In this document: positions 1-5,925 of the stretch, in pieces | How positions within the stretch are numbered: the stretch's first letter is position 1 | Layout: every line of letters starts with the position of its first letter | DNA from: DATLAN01 sp035527455 | Lineage (GTDB): Bacteria; Planctomycetota; Planctomycetia; Pirellulales; Thermoguttaceae | Direction of reading: 5' to 3' | Assembly (NCBI GenBank): GCA_035527455.1 | Contig: DATLAN010000050.1 | Coordinates: 1 to 8,362 of the forward strand | Length of the DNA: 8,362 nucleotides | Position numbers and translations under genes: made by a program | Notes under the pieces: model-generated | Told to the model about the DNA's origin: nothing | Seen by the model: the letters and a program-made list of their open reading frames with translations, nothing else | Database searches by the model: none

Positions 1-301
1 ACAGTCGGGTGTCAACTGGCTGTTTACACGTTTCTCGTCGGAAACCTGCGGTTGGCGGTGGAGGCATCGGCGGGGCGGCACGCTCGCTTCGGTGTCTTGG
101 CCGAGCGTTTCTCTCGGCGACGGCGGGACTTGCGCAGCGGACTCTACTTCGGCAAGGCCGCGCTGCCCGGGAATTCGCGCACTTGGCACCCGGTGTGCTC
201 GTCATCCCGGGCGACAGCGGCGAGAGACGATTCGAGCGGGCCAATCGCTCGACGTGAGAGAATTCCCGCTTTTCGCGCCGCCAACAGGAGGAAACGACGG
301 G
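1..301. other. Upstream region with no supportable gene
   Basis: All three forward frames stay open over much of this stretch because it is GC-rich, but the translations are Arg-rich and low in typical protein character, and no family is recognisable. The only clear signal is the Shine-Dalgarno AGGAGG at 286-291 serving the pilin gene at 302. A promoter for that gene should lie here, but I could not pick a convincing -35/-10 pair. The frame closing at 257 could be the tail of a gene entering from the left, but nothing supports that. Confidence 0.4.
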
Positions 302-466
302 ATGTACGACTCGGTCAAACGCTTCTGCAAGTGCGAATCGGGAGCCAGCGCCGCCGAGTACGCGCTGTTGGCCGCCCTGATCGCCGCCGTGATCGTTACG
401 GCCGTGACGCTGCTGGGCGGCAAGGTCGGCATCCTGTTCACGACGGCGACGGACGCCTTCCCATAA
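302..466 (+). CDS. Flp/Fap-type pilin subunit (Tad pilus family), 54 aa
   Basis: This is a small type IVb pilin precursor. Residues 1-14 form a short charged leader ending in Gly14. Residues 15-20 (ASAAEY) follow the Flp rule of Gly at -1 with Glu at +5 and Tyr at +6. A hydrophobic helix of about 20 residues (LLAALIAAVIVTAVTLLGG) comes next, then a short Thr/Ala tail. Family knowledge: such precursors are cleaved by a TadV/prepilin peptidase and assembled by the Tad ATPase and membrane proteins, none of which are in this window. The ATG at 302 is chosen because AGGAGG at 286-291 sits 10 nt upstream and because it places the cleavage site at residue 14; the same frame is open further upstream but reads as non-protein-like. 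Two cysteines in the leader (residues 9 and 11) are slightly unusual. The gene stands alone and converges on the HEAT-repeat gene to its right. Confidence 0.88.
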   Translation: MYDSVKRFCKCESGASAAEYALLAALIAAVIVTAVTLLGGKVGILFTTATDAFP

Positions 467-481
467 TTCGAGGCGGAGGAA

Positions 482-607
<126 letters not shown>

Positions 608-638
608 ACCCGCAAGCTCGCAGGTTCTGCTTCTCACC

Positions 639-1853
639 TCAATCCCGGCGGAGATTCACGTGCTCGACCCGCGTCTGCGAGGCGTACCACTCTTTCCATG
701 CGGCCTCGTCGTATTGGTAGTTCCTTCCGGTGAGCGAGACCAGCGTGTCGAGCACGGCGCGGTTGGGGATGTCGCGCTGGATGATCTTGGGACGTCCGCC
801 GATCGAGAGGCCCGAAGGGCCGGCCCCGCCGCCGGGCCCCATGCCGAACGTGGGCGAGATGCTCCCGGGGCCGCCGCCTTGAGTGACCTGGTACTTGTGA
901 ACGGTCACCAACGCGCCGATCAGCGGGAGGATCGACGTCGGGTCTTTCATATAGCTCAAGCCCACGGCCGCCCGATGGACCATCGCGTTGTCCTTGTGGC
1001 CCAGTTGGCTGCAGAAATAGGCGACCACGTCGGGAGACCGCGTCTCTTGCAGGCGGTCCAGGCACGTCAGCCGCACCTCCTCGACCGAATCTTCCAGCGC
1101 GCGCGAAGCCAGGATCCAGAGCACCTCGGGCGTGCCGATGCCGGCGAGCGCCTCGATCAGCAGGATGCGGACGTGCGGGCGGTCGTCGTCCTCCAAACCG
1201 GCGGCCAGCGCCTTGACGGCCTGCGGGTCCTTGATCGAAAGGAGGTTGCGTCGGGCGTCGGCGTCGCGGTCCTTGTAGAGCCAGCCCCGCCACATCTTCA
1301 CTTGCCGCATCCACTCGCCTTCGGCCGCGACGGCCGCCTGCCGCGCCTCGGCCAGGTCGACCTCCTGCCGCACCCGCCAGCGCCCCTCGAAACGGACGTA
1401 GCCCCGGGCGTTCATCATGTCCTCGGTTTGCACCCACTCGCCGTTTTCCCGAAAATAGCCCAGGGCACGCCGGGCCTCCTCGTGATCCTCGTCCAACTCG
1501 ATGGTCCGCTCCAAATGGATCTTGCGGAGACTGGGGAGCCGATGTTCCAGGCACCACTGGGCCAACGCCCATTGTGCCTCGGCCGTATCGCCGTAGCCGG
1601 GCCGGATTCTCTCGTACTCCAATTCCGCGGCACTGGGGTGGAGCACCTGCAGGACTTGCGATCGGGCCAGCGTGATCCGGCTGCCCGAGGGCGTCTGGAT
1701 GACGTATTGCTGCCGGGGCGACTCGTCCGGGTTGAGCAACGCGCCCTCCACCCGCCCGCCGGTGGTCAGCACGAAGACCTCGGCCAGCGCGGGACGGTGC
1801 GAGGGCATCAGGCAGGCGGCCGAGACGATCAGAGCGAGCGTGATGTGTTTCAG
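639..1853 (-). CDS. Secreted HEAT-repeat protein, paralogue 1, apparent CTG start
   Basis: This is a predicted exported protein of 404 aa if started at the CTG at 1853. From the N-terminus it has: a signal peptide (KHITLALIVSAACL then PALA|EV, about residues 2-24); a small beta-rich 'VFVLTTGGRVEGALLNPDE' type domain (25-70); a TPR-like helical pair around QWALAQWCLEHRL and HLERTIELDEDHEEARRALGY; a 'GEWVQ..MM.ARGYVRFEGRW' linker; HEAT-like helices (about 225-320, with VRILLIEALAGIGTPEV and VEEVRLTCLDRLQE); a Gly/Pro/Ser-rich loop; and a C-terminal WYASQ...NLRRD end. Start choice: aligned to its paralogue at 2140-3357, the VF after the signal peptide falls at residues 26-27 in both only if this CTG is residue 1. 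No Shine-Dalgarno is visible because a heptad array abuts the start. The in-frame ATG at 1952 (437 aa) would add a repeat-encoded tail before the signal peptide; the ATG at 1808 would cut the signal peptide in half. The biochemical role is unknown; HEAT/TPR folds suggest protein binding outside the cytoplasm. Confidence 0.8.
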   Translation of the reverse strand: MKHITLALIVSAACLMPSHRPALAEVFVLTTGGRVEGALLNPDESPRQQYVIQTPSGSRITLARSQVLQVLHPSAAELEYERIRPGYGDTAEAQWALAQWCLEHRLPSLRKIHLERTIELDEDHEEARRALGYFRENGEWVQTEDMMNARGYVRFEGRWRVRQEVDLAEARQAAVAAEGEWMRQVKMWRGWLYKDRDADARRNLLSIKDPQAVKALAAGLEDDDRPHVRILLIEALAGIGTPEVLWILASRALEDSVEEVRLTCLDRLQETRSPDVVAYFCSQLGHKDNAMVHRAAVGLSYMKDPTSILPLIGALVTVHKYQVTQGGGPGSISPTFGMGPGGGAGPSGLSIGGRPKIIQRDIPNRAVLDTLVSLTGRNYQYDEAAWKEWYASQTRVEHVNLRRD

Positions 1854-1856
1854 GGT

Positions 1857-1900
1857 GGGGACTGGGGATTGGGGATTGGGGATTGGGGATTGGGGATTGG
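1857..1900 (+). repeat. GGGGATT heptad array 1 (G-rich on plus strand)
   Basis: Six GGGG tracts are separated by exactly three bases each (ACT once, then ATT), followed by GG. On the plus strand this fits the canonical G-quadruplex pattern. It ends 4 nt from the CTG codon of the minus-strand HEAT gene, so the G-rich strand is the template of that gene and the mRNA would carry the C-rich version in its leader. Confidence 0.95.
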
Positions 1901-1965
1901 ATCCCGAAAACCGAATCCCTCTTCTCGCACGATGATCGCGGCTACAGGCCATCGAATCCCCAACG

Positions 1966-2064
1966 CGGCTTTTGGCCGCAAGCAAACGGCGGGCAAGCCC
2001 GCCCGCTAAACGTTACTATCACAAATGGTTACGTCAAACACGCGCGCACCACGCGCAGAAGTTG
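1966..2064 (-). repeat. Composite palindromic repeat, copy A
   Basis: Read on the minus strand, the element starts with CAACTTCTGCGCGTGGTGCG (hairpin GCGCG/CGCGC), passes TGTTTGACGTAAC, then a variable spacer, then CGTTTAGCGGGCGGGCTTGC with the near-perfect palindrome GGCGGGC-TT-GCCCGCC (1988-2003), and ends in GCGGCCAAAAGCCG. Copy B (4040-4137, plus strand) matches it along nearly its full length. Copy C (5829-5913) shares the palindromic core and a weaker version of the second hairpin. In the minus-strand sense it follows the stop of the second HEAT gene, with heptad array 2 in between. Confidence 0.9.
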
Positions 2065-2076
2065 CGATGCAAGATT

Positions 2077-2147
2077 CCAGTCCCCAGCCCCCAGTCCCCA
2101 GTCCCCAGTCCCCAATCCCCAGTCCCCAATCCCTATCCCCTAATCCC
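2077..2147 (-). repeat. GGGGAYT heptad array 2 (G-rich on minus strand), abutting a stop codon
   Basis: On the minus strand this is about ten tracts of three to five G separated mostly by ACT or ATT, beginning GGGATTAGGGGATAGGGATT. It is the opposite orientation to array 1. The TAG stop of the second HEAT gene (2142-2140) is formed inside the first unit (GGGATTAGGGG), so the mRNA 3' untranslated region would begin with a run of potential G-quadruplex tracts. Confidence 0.93.
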
Positions 2148-3357
2148 TCCTTGCATTCAGCACGTCGCGCCGTACCTGCGAGGCGTACCAATAGGTCCAC
2201 GCCCTCTGGTCGAAGTTGAAGTTTTGTCCGGTCAGCGAGATCAGGGCGTCGAGCACGGCCTGGTTGACGATCTGCTGCGTGACGATCTTCGGCCCGCCGC
2301 CCATGGAAAGTCCGCTGCCGGGCGGGGCACCCGTTCCGCCGGGGCCCGTGCCGAAGGTGGTCGAAATGCTGCCGGGATTGCTCGAGCCGACCTGAAACCG
2401 GTGGACGGTCACCAACGCGTCGATCAACGGGCGGATCGCCGTGGGATCTTTCATCCGGCGCAGGCAGACGGCCGCCAGGTTGACCGCGCGGTTGTCCTTG
2501 TCGCGAAGCTTGCCCGCGTAATACTCGATCACGTCGGGGTGTCTGTCCTTCTGCAAGTAGTCCAGGCAGGTCAGCCGCACTTCTTCGACCGGGTCGTAAA
2601 GCGAACAAGTGGCCAGCGCCCGGACGGCGTCCGGCGTGCCGATCCCGGCCAGGACCTCGATGTACAGGATGCGGACGACCGGCGCGGGGTCGGCGGCCAG
2701 ATTTTGGACCAGGGCCGGAACCGCCAGCGGGTCGCGGATGGCCAGGAGGCTCTGCCGCCCCTCGGCGACCTTGTCGGTATCGAGCTGGTCCCGCCAGCGG
2801 TTGATCTTTCGCGCCCATTCCTTCTCGGCCAGGTCGGTCTTCCGCCGGTTCTCCATCAACTCGATTTCCTGGGAAGTCCGGTAGCGGCCCTTGTATCCCA
2901 CGTAGCCCTGCTCGGCCATGATCTCTTCCCGCGTGAGCCAGCGATCGGCCGACTTCTGATATCCCAGCAAGCGGCGGGCTTCGGCGTGGTCGGGGTCGAG
3001 TTCGATGATCCGCTCCAGATGGGTCTTGCGTTGCGTCGACAGCCCGCGATCCTGGCACCACTGGGCCAAGGCCCATTGCCCTTCGACCGTGTCGGGAAAA
3101 CGAGGGCAGATCTGCTCGTACTGCTGCAGGTCGGGGTTCTGGGTCAGCACGGCTTGGACCTGGACCTGATCGAGCGTGATCCGGCCGCCGCAGCGGAGCC
3201 CGATGGCGTAGGTTTTCCGCGGGACTTCGTCCGGGTTGAGCAGTTCGCCCACCACGCGGCCGCCCGTCTTCAAGAGGAAAACGTCGTCGGAGGCCGGGAG
3301 ACTCGCCGCGGAAAGCAAGACAGCCGGTACGATCCAACCCATAGCGCTGCGCTTCAT
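2140..3357 (-). CDS. Secreted HEAT-repeat protein, paralogue 2 (405 aa)
   Basis: This has the same architecture as the gene at 639-1853, with roughly half the residues identical by eye: signal peptide (MKRSAMGWIVPAVLLSAASLPAS); 'VFLLKTGGRVVGELLNPDE' beta domain; TPR-like segment (QWALAQWCQDRGL, HLERIIELDPDHAEARRLLGY); 'LTREEIMAEQGYVGYKGRYR'; HEAT-like helices (VVRILYIEVLAGIGTPDAV, VEEVRLTCLDYLQKD); a Gly-rich insertion; and a C-terminus ending NARRD. The ATG at 3357 is preceded by GAGGGGG about 9 nt upstream and begins a clean signal peptide. A plausible promoter lies at 3418-3447. The stop codon is embedded in heptad array 2. Both proteins keep the Trp/Arg landmarks of the linker and the closing W.(E/Y)WYASQ segment, which argues both are functional. 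Substrate and role are unknown; I infer a periplasmic or cell-surface scaffold. Confidence 0.88.
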   Translation of the reverse strand: MKRSAMGWIVPAVLLSAASLPASDDVFLLKTGGRVVGELLNPDEVPRKTYAIGLRCGGRITLDQVQVQAVLTQNPDLQQYEQICPRFPDTVEGQWALAQWCQDRGLSTQRKTHLERIIELDPDHAEARRLLGYQKSADRWLTREEIMAEQGYVGYKGRYRTSQEIELMENRRKTDLAEKEWARKINRWRDQLDTDKVAEGRQSLLAIRDPLAVPALVQNLAADPAPVVRILYIEVLAGIGTPDAVRALATCSLYDPVEEVRLTCLDYLQKDRHPDVIEYYAGKLRDKDNRAVNLAAVCLRRMKDPTAIRPLIDALVTVHRFQVGSSNPGSISTTFGTGPGGTGAPPGSGLSMGGGPKIVTQQIVNQAVLDALISLTGQNFNFDQRAWTYWYASQVRRDVLNARRD

Positions 3358-3417
3358 GATCACCCGCCCCCTCTTGGAGGGATTTTCCTTCGATTGCCGC
3401 AGACGCAACTTCTACCT

Positions 3418-3447
3418 AGTATACGGGTGGGATCGTACAGCGATCAA
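3418..3447 (-). promoter_or_regulatory. Candidate sigma-70-type promoter for the second HEAT gene
   Basis: On the minus strand, TTGATC (3447-3442) is followed after 18 nt by TATACT (3423-3418). These match the -35 consensus TTGACA at 4 of 6 positions and the -10 consensus TATAAT at 5 of 6. Transcription would start near 3410, giving a leader of about 50 nt before the ATG at 3357. The interval 3358-3496 is the divergent control region shared with moaB; I did not find an equally good pair for moaB. Confidence 0.5.
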
Positions 3448-3496
3448 CGCAAATCCATTCCAAGCATAGTTTTTCGCTCGTGCCTGAGGAGCTTCC

Positions 3497-4006
3497 ATGA
3501 GCCAAGTTCCCGATCAGCACCGCCAAGAGGCCCCCCGCGTGGTGGGGTGCGCCGTCATTACCGTCAGCGACACCCGAACTTTCCAGACCGACACGGGCGG
3601 TCAAACGGCCGTCGATTTGCTCGGCCAGGCGGGACACGAGGTGCGGCTGCGCGAGATCATCCCCGACGAGCCGGAGCGGATGCGGGAGTTGCTCGGCCGG
3701 TTGCGAGACCGCGAGGACATCGACGCGATCTTGATGACCGGCGGCACGGGCTTAGGCAGCCGCGATCAGACGTTCGAGACGGTCAGCCGGCTGTTGGACA
3801 AGCCGTTGCCCGGCTACGGAGAACTGTTTCGCATGCTCAGCTACGAGGAGATCGGTCCGGCGGCGATGCTCAGCCGCGCGACCGGCGGGCTGATCGGCCG
3901 GACCGTCCTGCTGACCATGCCCGGCTCCCGCGCGGCCGTGCAGTTGGCCATGGAGAAGATCATCCTGCCGGAGTTGGGGCATCTGGTGCGAGAAGCGAGG
4001 CGGTGA
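3497..4006 (+). CDS. moaB: Molybdenum cofactor biosynthesis protein MoaB/MogA family
   Basis: The protein is 169 aa, a usual length for MoaB. Visible landmarks: the first strand VVGCAVITVSDTR (15-27) followed by TDTGG (31-35); the molybdopterin-binding signature TGGTGLGSRDQTFE (81-94), equivalent to TGGTG...RD in the family; SYEEIGPAAMLSRATGG (115-131); and the C-terminal MPGSRAAVQLAMEKIILPEL (141-160). Family knowledge: MogA-type proteins adenylylate molybdopterin before metal insertion, and MoaB is a close homologue of that fold, acting in the cytoplasm. The start is supported by GAGGAG at 3486-3491, 5 nt before ATG. The gene is divergent from the second HEAT gene, and no other cofactor gene is in the window, so it appears dispersed from any moa cluster. 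A degenerate heptad array and copy B of the palindromic repeat follow its stop. Confidence 0.93.
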   Translation: MSQVPDQHRQEAPRVVGCAVITVSDTRTFQTDTGGQTAVDLLGQAGHEVRLREIIPDEPERMRELLGRLRDREDIDAILMTGGTGLGSRDQTFETVSRLLDKPLPGYGELFRMLSYEEIGPAAMLSRATGGLIGRTVLLTMPGSRAAVQLAMEKIILPELGHLVREARR

Positions 4007-4007
4007 G

Positions 4008-4029
4008 GGTGGGGATTTAGGATTTGGAC
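4008..4029 (+). repeat. Degenerate heptad remnant after moaB
   Basis: GGTGGGGATTTAGGATTTGGAC resembles a decayed GGGGATT array. It starts immediately after the moaB stop and is followed about 10 nt later by palindromic repeat copy B, the same order as array 2 and copy A after the second HEAT gene. It is too short and decayed to count as an array on its own; the parallel position is what supports it. Confidence 0.55.
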
Positions 4030-4039
4030 TCCTACGTCA

Positions 4040-4137
4040 CAACTTCTGCGCGCGGTGCGCGCATGTTTGACATAACAAGTCGTGAAAAGACCGTTTAGCG
4101 GGCGGGCTTGCCCGCCGTTTGGCTGCGGCCAAAGCCG
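4040..4137 (+). repeat. Composite palindromic repeat, copy B
   Basis: This matches copy A read on its opposite strand: CAACTTCTGCGCGCGGTGCG with hairpin GCGCGC-GGT-GCGCGC, then TGTTTGACATAAC, a variable spacer, CGTTTAGCGGGCGGGCTTGC with the palindrome at 4101-4116, and GCGGCCAAAGCCG. It lies in sense orientation downstream of moaB, between moaB and the DNase I-like gene. The upstream frame of the latter is open through the repeat but is not part of the gene. Confidence 0.9.
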
Positions 4138-4228
4138 AAATCCCTCTAGATTGCCCTGGAGCCGGGAGCCGTCTTTGATTACTCTTCCCGTGGGAAAGTC
4201 CGGAATCTCGGACTCCGAGGAGGGAACC

Positions 4229-5185
4229 ATGCTCGGACGGGTCGTGCTTCTGGTGGTGCTGTTGCTGGTCGGTGGTGGCGTCTACTTGTTTTTCAACTAC
4301 GAGGTCGACTTGAAGCCTCGAACCAGCCTGCCGTGGGATGTTAAGGAGCCCGAAAGGCCGCCCAGCCGTGCGATCCGGATCGCCACGTTCAGTCTCGGGC
4401 AACTCGACGACCATAAGCTCAGCAACCGCCAGGTGGGCGATATCCTGGCCGGCGTGATTTCGCAGTTCGACGTCGTGGCCGTCCAGGATGTCCGGTCCGC
4501 GAACCTGGGTGTCCTCAGGCGGCTGATCGAGCAGATCAACGCGGCCGGAAAACAGTACACGTTCGCCGTCTGTCCCACCGTGCAGCTCGAGCCCGTCGAC
4601 GGCTACAGCGCGTTCCTGTTCAACCAGGCCACGATCGAAATCGACGGGACCGAGGGCTTCACGGCCCGATCGGTGGAAGACCCGGCCGGGCGATTCCGCC
4701 GCAAGCCGCTGGTGGCGCTGTTTCGGACCAAGGGCCCCGATCCGCTCGAGGCCTTCACCTTCCGGCTGATCAACGTCCACATCGACCCCGAGCGGGCCCC
4801 CGTCGAACTCGACCTGTTGGACGACGTCTATCAAGCGGTTCGCGAGAACTGGCCGGACGAAGACGACGTGATCATGCTGGGCGACTTCGGCGTCGCCGGC
4901 GACGAAGGCCGTTTGAAGGAACTCCCCGGTGTGACCTCGTCCCTGGCCGTCGAAGCGACCTCGTATCTCACGTTCCGGCCGATCGACCACATCCTTTACG
5001 ACCGCCGGGCGACGACCGAGTTCACCGGGCAATCGGCCGTGCTGGACCTGATGCGGGAGTTCAAGCTGACGATCCAGCAGGCCGAGGCCATCTCCGCCCA
5101 CCTGCCGGTTTGGGCCGAATTCAGCCCTTACGAGGGGGGTGAGCCGGGCCGTTTGGCGTCGGCCAAGACGCCCGAAACTCGGTAG
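4229..5185 (+). CDS. Membrane-anchored DNase I-like (EEP fold) protein with altered active site
   Basis: The protein is 318 aa. Residues 4-22 form one strongly hydrophobic N-terminal segment (signal anchor), so the rest is expected outside the cytoplasmic membrane. The body follows mammalian DNase I order, aligned from memory: RIATFSLGQLDDHKLSN (50-66), FDVVAVQDVRSANL (80-93), YSAFLFN (126-132), LINVHIDPE (180-188), DVIMLGDFGV (213-222), PIDHILYD (251-258), AISAHLPV (287-294). His184, Asp219, Asp253 and His291 match catalytic or metal positions, but Asn7 is Ser55, Glu39 is Asp87, Glu78 appears to be Gly125, Asn170 is Gly221 and Asp251 is Ala290. Catalysis is therefore doubtful; binding of nucleic acid, phospholipid or another ligand is possible. 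The start at 4229 has AGGAGG at 4218-4223. It follows moaB after a 222-nt gap holding repeat copy B, so co-transcription is uncertain. Confidence 0.82.
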   Translation: MLGRVVLLVVLLLVGGGVYLFFNYEVDLKPRTSLPWDVKEPERPPSRAIRIATFSLGQLDDHKLSNRQVGDILAGVISQFDVVAVQDVRSANLGVLRRLIEQINAAGKQYTFAVCPTVQLEPVDGYSAFLFNQATIEIDGTEGFTARSVEDPAGRFRRKPLVALFRTKGPDPLEAFTFRLINVHIDPERAPVELDLLDDVYQAVRENWPDEDDVIMLGDFGVAGDEGRLKELPGVTSSLAVEATSYLTFRPIDHILYDRRATTEFTGQSAVLDLMREFKLTIQQAEAISAHLPVWAEFSPYEGGEPGRLASAKTPETR

Positions 5186-5255
5186 GATCCACAGGATCGA
5201 CATGCGGCCCCCTCATGTGGACGTACGCGTGTGGAATTCTTCGGGGGTGTGGGGT

Positions 5256-5272
5256 AGCAAGCAATGCTTGCT
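5256..5272 (+). terminator. Short hairpin after the DNase I-like gene, possible weak terminator
   Basis: AGCAAGC-AAT-GCTTGCT forms a perfect 7-bp stem with a 3-nt loop, followed by TTCCTGT, which is only partly T-rich. It lies 70 nt after the stop at 5185 and 59 nt before the next start at 5332. TAGAAT at 5279-5284 just downstream could be a -10 element for the next gene, but I see no good -35. The hairpin is certain; the terminator role is a guess. Confidence 0.35.
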
Positions 5273-5331
5273 TTCCTGTAGAATAGGATGTATCCAGGTT
5301 GAGAAGTCCTGAGTCGTCGGGGGAGTCTGTC

Positions 5332-5787
5332 ATGAATGGTTGGTACGATGAGTTCGAAGCCCGGGATCATGACGGAGTCTTTGATCCGCTGTGCGTGGAG
5401 CGGAGTGCGCCACTGGAAGACGAGGAGGCCGCGTTGATCGAGGCCTTGTGTCGTGCGGCCACGCCGGGCCCGCTGGTCGTCGACGATGAAGTCGACGGGG
5501 ACGGTGCCGTCGTGGTGGCGCTGCCCGACGGTCGCATGATCGTCAGCCTGACCGCCTCGGTCGAGCAGGCCCGGGATGAAGGCGTCACCCACGCCAACGC
5601 CCAATTGATCTGCAAGGCGCGGTATCTGCTGCTGCGACTGCTTCGCGACCGGCGGCAATGGAAACAGGACCGCGAGTTCCTGCTGGAGCGGATCCGCTCG
5701 TTGGAGGCCGCACTGGAATCCGTCCGGGAGGAAACCCAGCCGGCCGCCTGGGCCGACTCGCCCACCGTGTCCGCGCGCCCCAGGTAG
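5332..5787 (+). CDS. Small conserved-looking protein with ATPGP motif and C-terminal coiled coil
   Basis: The protein is 151 aa, soluble and acidic at the N-terminus (WYDEFEARDHDG). Residues 36-50 read IEALCRAATPGPLVV, then an acidic DDEVDGDG turn, two short strands (AVVVALPDGRMIVSL, 59-73), a helix NAQLICKARYLLLRLLRDR (89-107), and a charged helix likely to form a coiled coil (107-135). The order 'AATPGP... two strands ... NAQLI..AR..L..LL' resembles the small 'ATPGPW' proteins common in phages and actinobacteria, in which a DA.FIA.AR..vp.LL helix follows; this is a resemblance by eye, not an assignment, and no function is known to me. The start is chosen from GGGGGAG at 5319-5325, 6 nt before ATG; an in-frame ATG at 5299 lacks a comparable site. 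It is convergent with the receiver-like gene at 5970-6455. Confidence 0.72.
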   Translation: MNGWYDEFEARDHDGVFDPLCVERSAPLEDEEAALIEALCRAATPGPLVVDDEVDGDGAVVVALPDGRMIVSLTASVEQARDEGVTHANAQLICKARYLLLRLLRDRRQWKQDREFLLERIRSLEAALESVREETQPAAWADSPTVSARPR

Positions 5788-5806
5788 CCCGCGCAGCGCG
5801 CTGCGT

Positions 5807-5834
5807 CGATAACGAAACGGCGATAACGAAACGG
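5807..5834 (+). repeat. Tandem duplication of a 14-mer at the edge of repeat copy C
   Basis: CGATAACGAAACGG occurs twice head to tail (5807-5820 and 5821-5834). The second unit runs directly into the palindromic core of repeat copy C. It could be a slippage product formed when or after the repeat settled here. Confidence 0.9.
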
Positions 5835-5913
5835 CGGGCAAGCCCGCCCGCTAAACGGTTCTTTCAGTAGTGGTCCCGGCAAAGCTGTGCACCGTTTGCG
5901 CACACTGCAACTT
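5829..5913 (-). repeat. Composite palindromic repeat, copy C (diverged)
   Basis: Read on the minus strand, it keeps AACCGTTTAGCGGGCGGGCT and the palindromic core (5833-5848). The other half is diverged but still forms a GTGCGC/GTGCAC-type hairpin near AAGTTGCAGTGTGCGCAAAC, in the place of the GCGCGC hairpin of copies A and B. It lies downstream of the receiver-like gene in that gene's sense orientation, separated from it by an AT-rich array. Confidence 0.75.
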
Positions 5914-5925
5914 ACAAGCACGCTT

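Noticed and set aside
9..257. Plus-strand frame at the left edge
   Set aside because: Low-complexity Arg/Gly-rich translation, no ribosome-binding site and no recognisable family.
660..2009. Plus-strand frame of 449 codons opposite the first HEAT gene
   Set aside because: It is the antisense shadow of the HEAT protein; the paralogue alignment supports the minus strand, and the plus-strand product passes through the heptad array as GDWGLGI repeats.
1966..2064. Hairpin-rich repeats considered as tRNA or small structured RNA genes
   Set aside because: No cloverleaf, CCA end or T-loop is visible, and three copies at gene 3' ends fit a dispersed repeat better.
1857..2147. Heptad arrays considered as a CRISPR array
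   Set aside because: The units are 7 nt with no spacers of 25-40 nt, and there is no cas gene in the window.
1972..4020. Very long plus-strand open frame (682 codons) across the second HEAT gene and moaB
   Set aside because: It runs antisense to a gene with a clear signal peptide, paralogue and ribosome-binding site, and then out of frame through moaB. The translation is Arg/Asp/Pro-rich with no family character. It is a shadow caused by high GC at third codon positions.
4037..5203. Minus-strand frame of 388 codons opposite the DNase I-like gene
   Set aside because: Its N-terminus and C-terminus are antisense to a clear DNase I-like protein and to palindromic repeat B; no motif or ribosome-binding site supports it.
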